Shown here piece by piece: positions 63,956 to 64,000 of a DNA stretch of 64,000 nucleotides. Position 1 is the stretch's first letter; every line of letters begins with the position of its first letter. The position numbers and the translations under genes were made by a program. This stretch comes from Levilactobacillus tujiorum (lineage in GTDB: Bacteria; Bacillota; Bacilli; Lactobacillales; Lactobacillaceae). The notes beneath the pieces are model-generated. The model was not told the DNA's origin, did no database searches, and saw only the letters and a list, made by a program, of their open reading frames with translations. The stretch covers positions 59,450 through 123,449 of the forward strand of contig NZ_JAAXLK010000008.1 of assembly GCF_012641185.1 (NCBI RefSeq), given 5' to 3'.

Positions 63956-64000
63956 ATCTTGCTTACTATGTATTGAGACTCTAAATTTTGATGGTATCAC

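Overview
The window looks like the chromosome of a lactic acid bacterium of the family Lactobacillaceae. The evidence is the gene order ecsB-ecsA / hit-ytxH-prsA / yhaM-yhaN-yhaO, the relQ-nadK-rluA-type operon, argR next to a pbp1A-type gene, a T-box in front of argS, and a KxYKxGKxW-type serine-rich adhesin. Base composition is moderate in the housekeeping parts and clearly more AT-rich in 17.1-17.9 kb and in 54.3-64 kb. The sequence alone does not give a species.

Layout. 1-5.8 kb is housekeeping: the 5' part of ftsK, trmL, an RlmA-type rRNA methyltransferase, an AI-2E family permease and cutC. 5.9-24.5 kb is the most distinctive accessory region. It is a protein-glycosylation/adhesin locus, all on the minus strand, built around a 2242-residue serine-rich repeat protein (10303-17031) with a KxYKxGKxW signal and about 540 residues of Ser-Asp repeats. 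Four TagE/GtfA-type glycosyltransferases, one hexapeptide acetyltransferase, an unidentified helical-toroid protein, a 67-residue membrane peptide and a tandem pair of membrane-anchored metzincin-like proteins surround it. One of the metzincin-like proteins has lost two of its three zinc histidines. One glycosyltransferase has Asp in place of the first Glu of the EX7E motif, which fits a GtfA (catalytic) / GtfB (partner) pair.

24.7-44.2 kb is core genome: an RluA-family pseudouridine synthase, nadK, relQ, spxH, a DegV protein, pepF, coiA, trmB, a phosphotransferase, ecsBA, hit, ytxH, prsA, a small HTH/membrane-protein pair, yhaM, yhaN, yhaO and a YlbF/YmcA-family gene. 44.3-54.2 kb holds pbp1A, a gene-free stretch with an elaborate multi-hairpin element (46.56-46.94 kb), argR, an SDR gene divergent from its probable MerR regulator (textbook 19-bp-spaced operator), argS with its T-box and a tRNA-Gly(CCC), a DUF2187 gene, a secreted amidase, a RibD-type reductase and a YisL protein.

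54.3-62.6 kb is a sugar-PTS operon transcribed right to left: EIIA, EIIB and EIIC of the ascorbate/pentitol type, transketolase and its own Enzyme I. A PRD-containing regulator follows from a separate promoter, and a cre site lies upstream of the operon. The right edge carries a GDSL-type hydrolase and the 3' fragment of an MFS sugar porter whose 5' part is missing behind a terminator-like hairpin.

The glycosylation locus probably works as a unit. GtfA/GtfB-type enzymes would put the first sugar on Ser/Thr of the adhesin, the two other transferases and the acetyltransferase would extend or decorate the glycan, and the metzincin pair would act at the cell surface. No SecA2, SecY2 or Asp genes lie in the window. 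These functional links are inferred from gene context and motifs.
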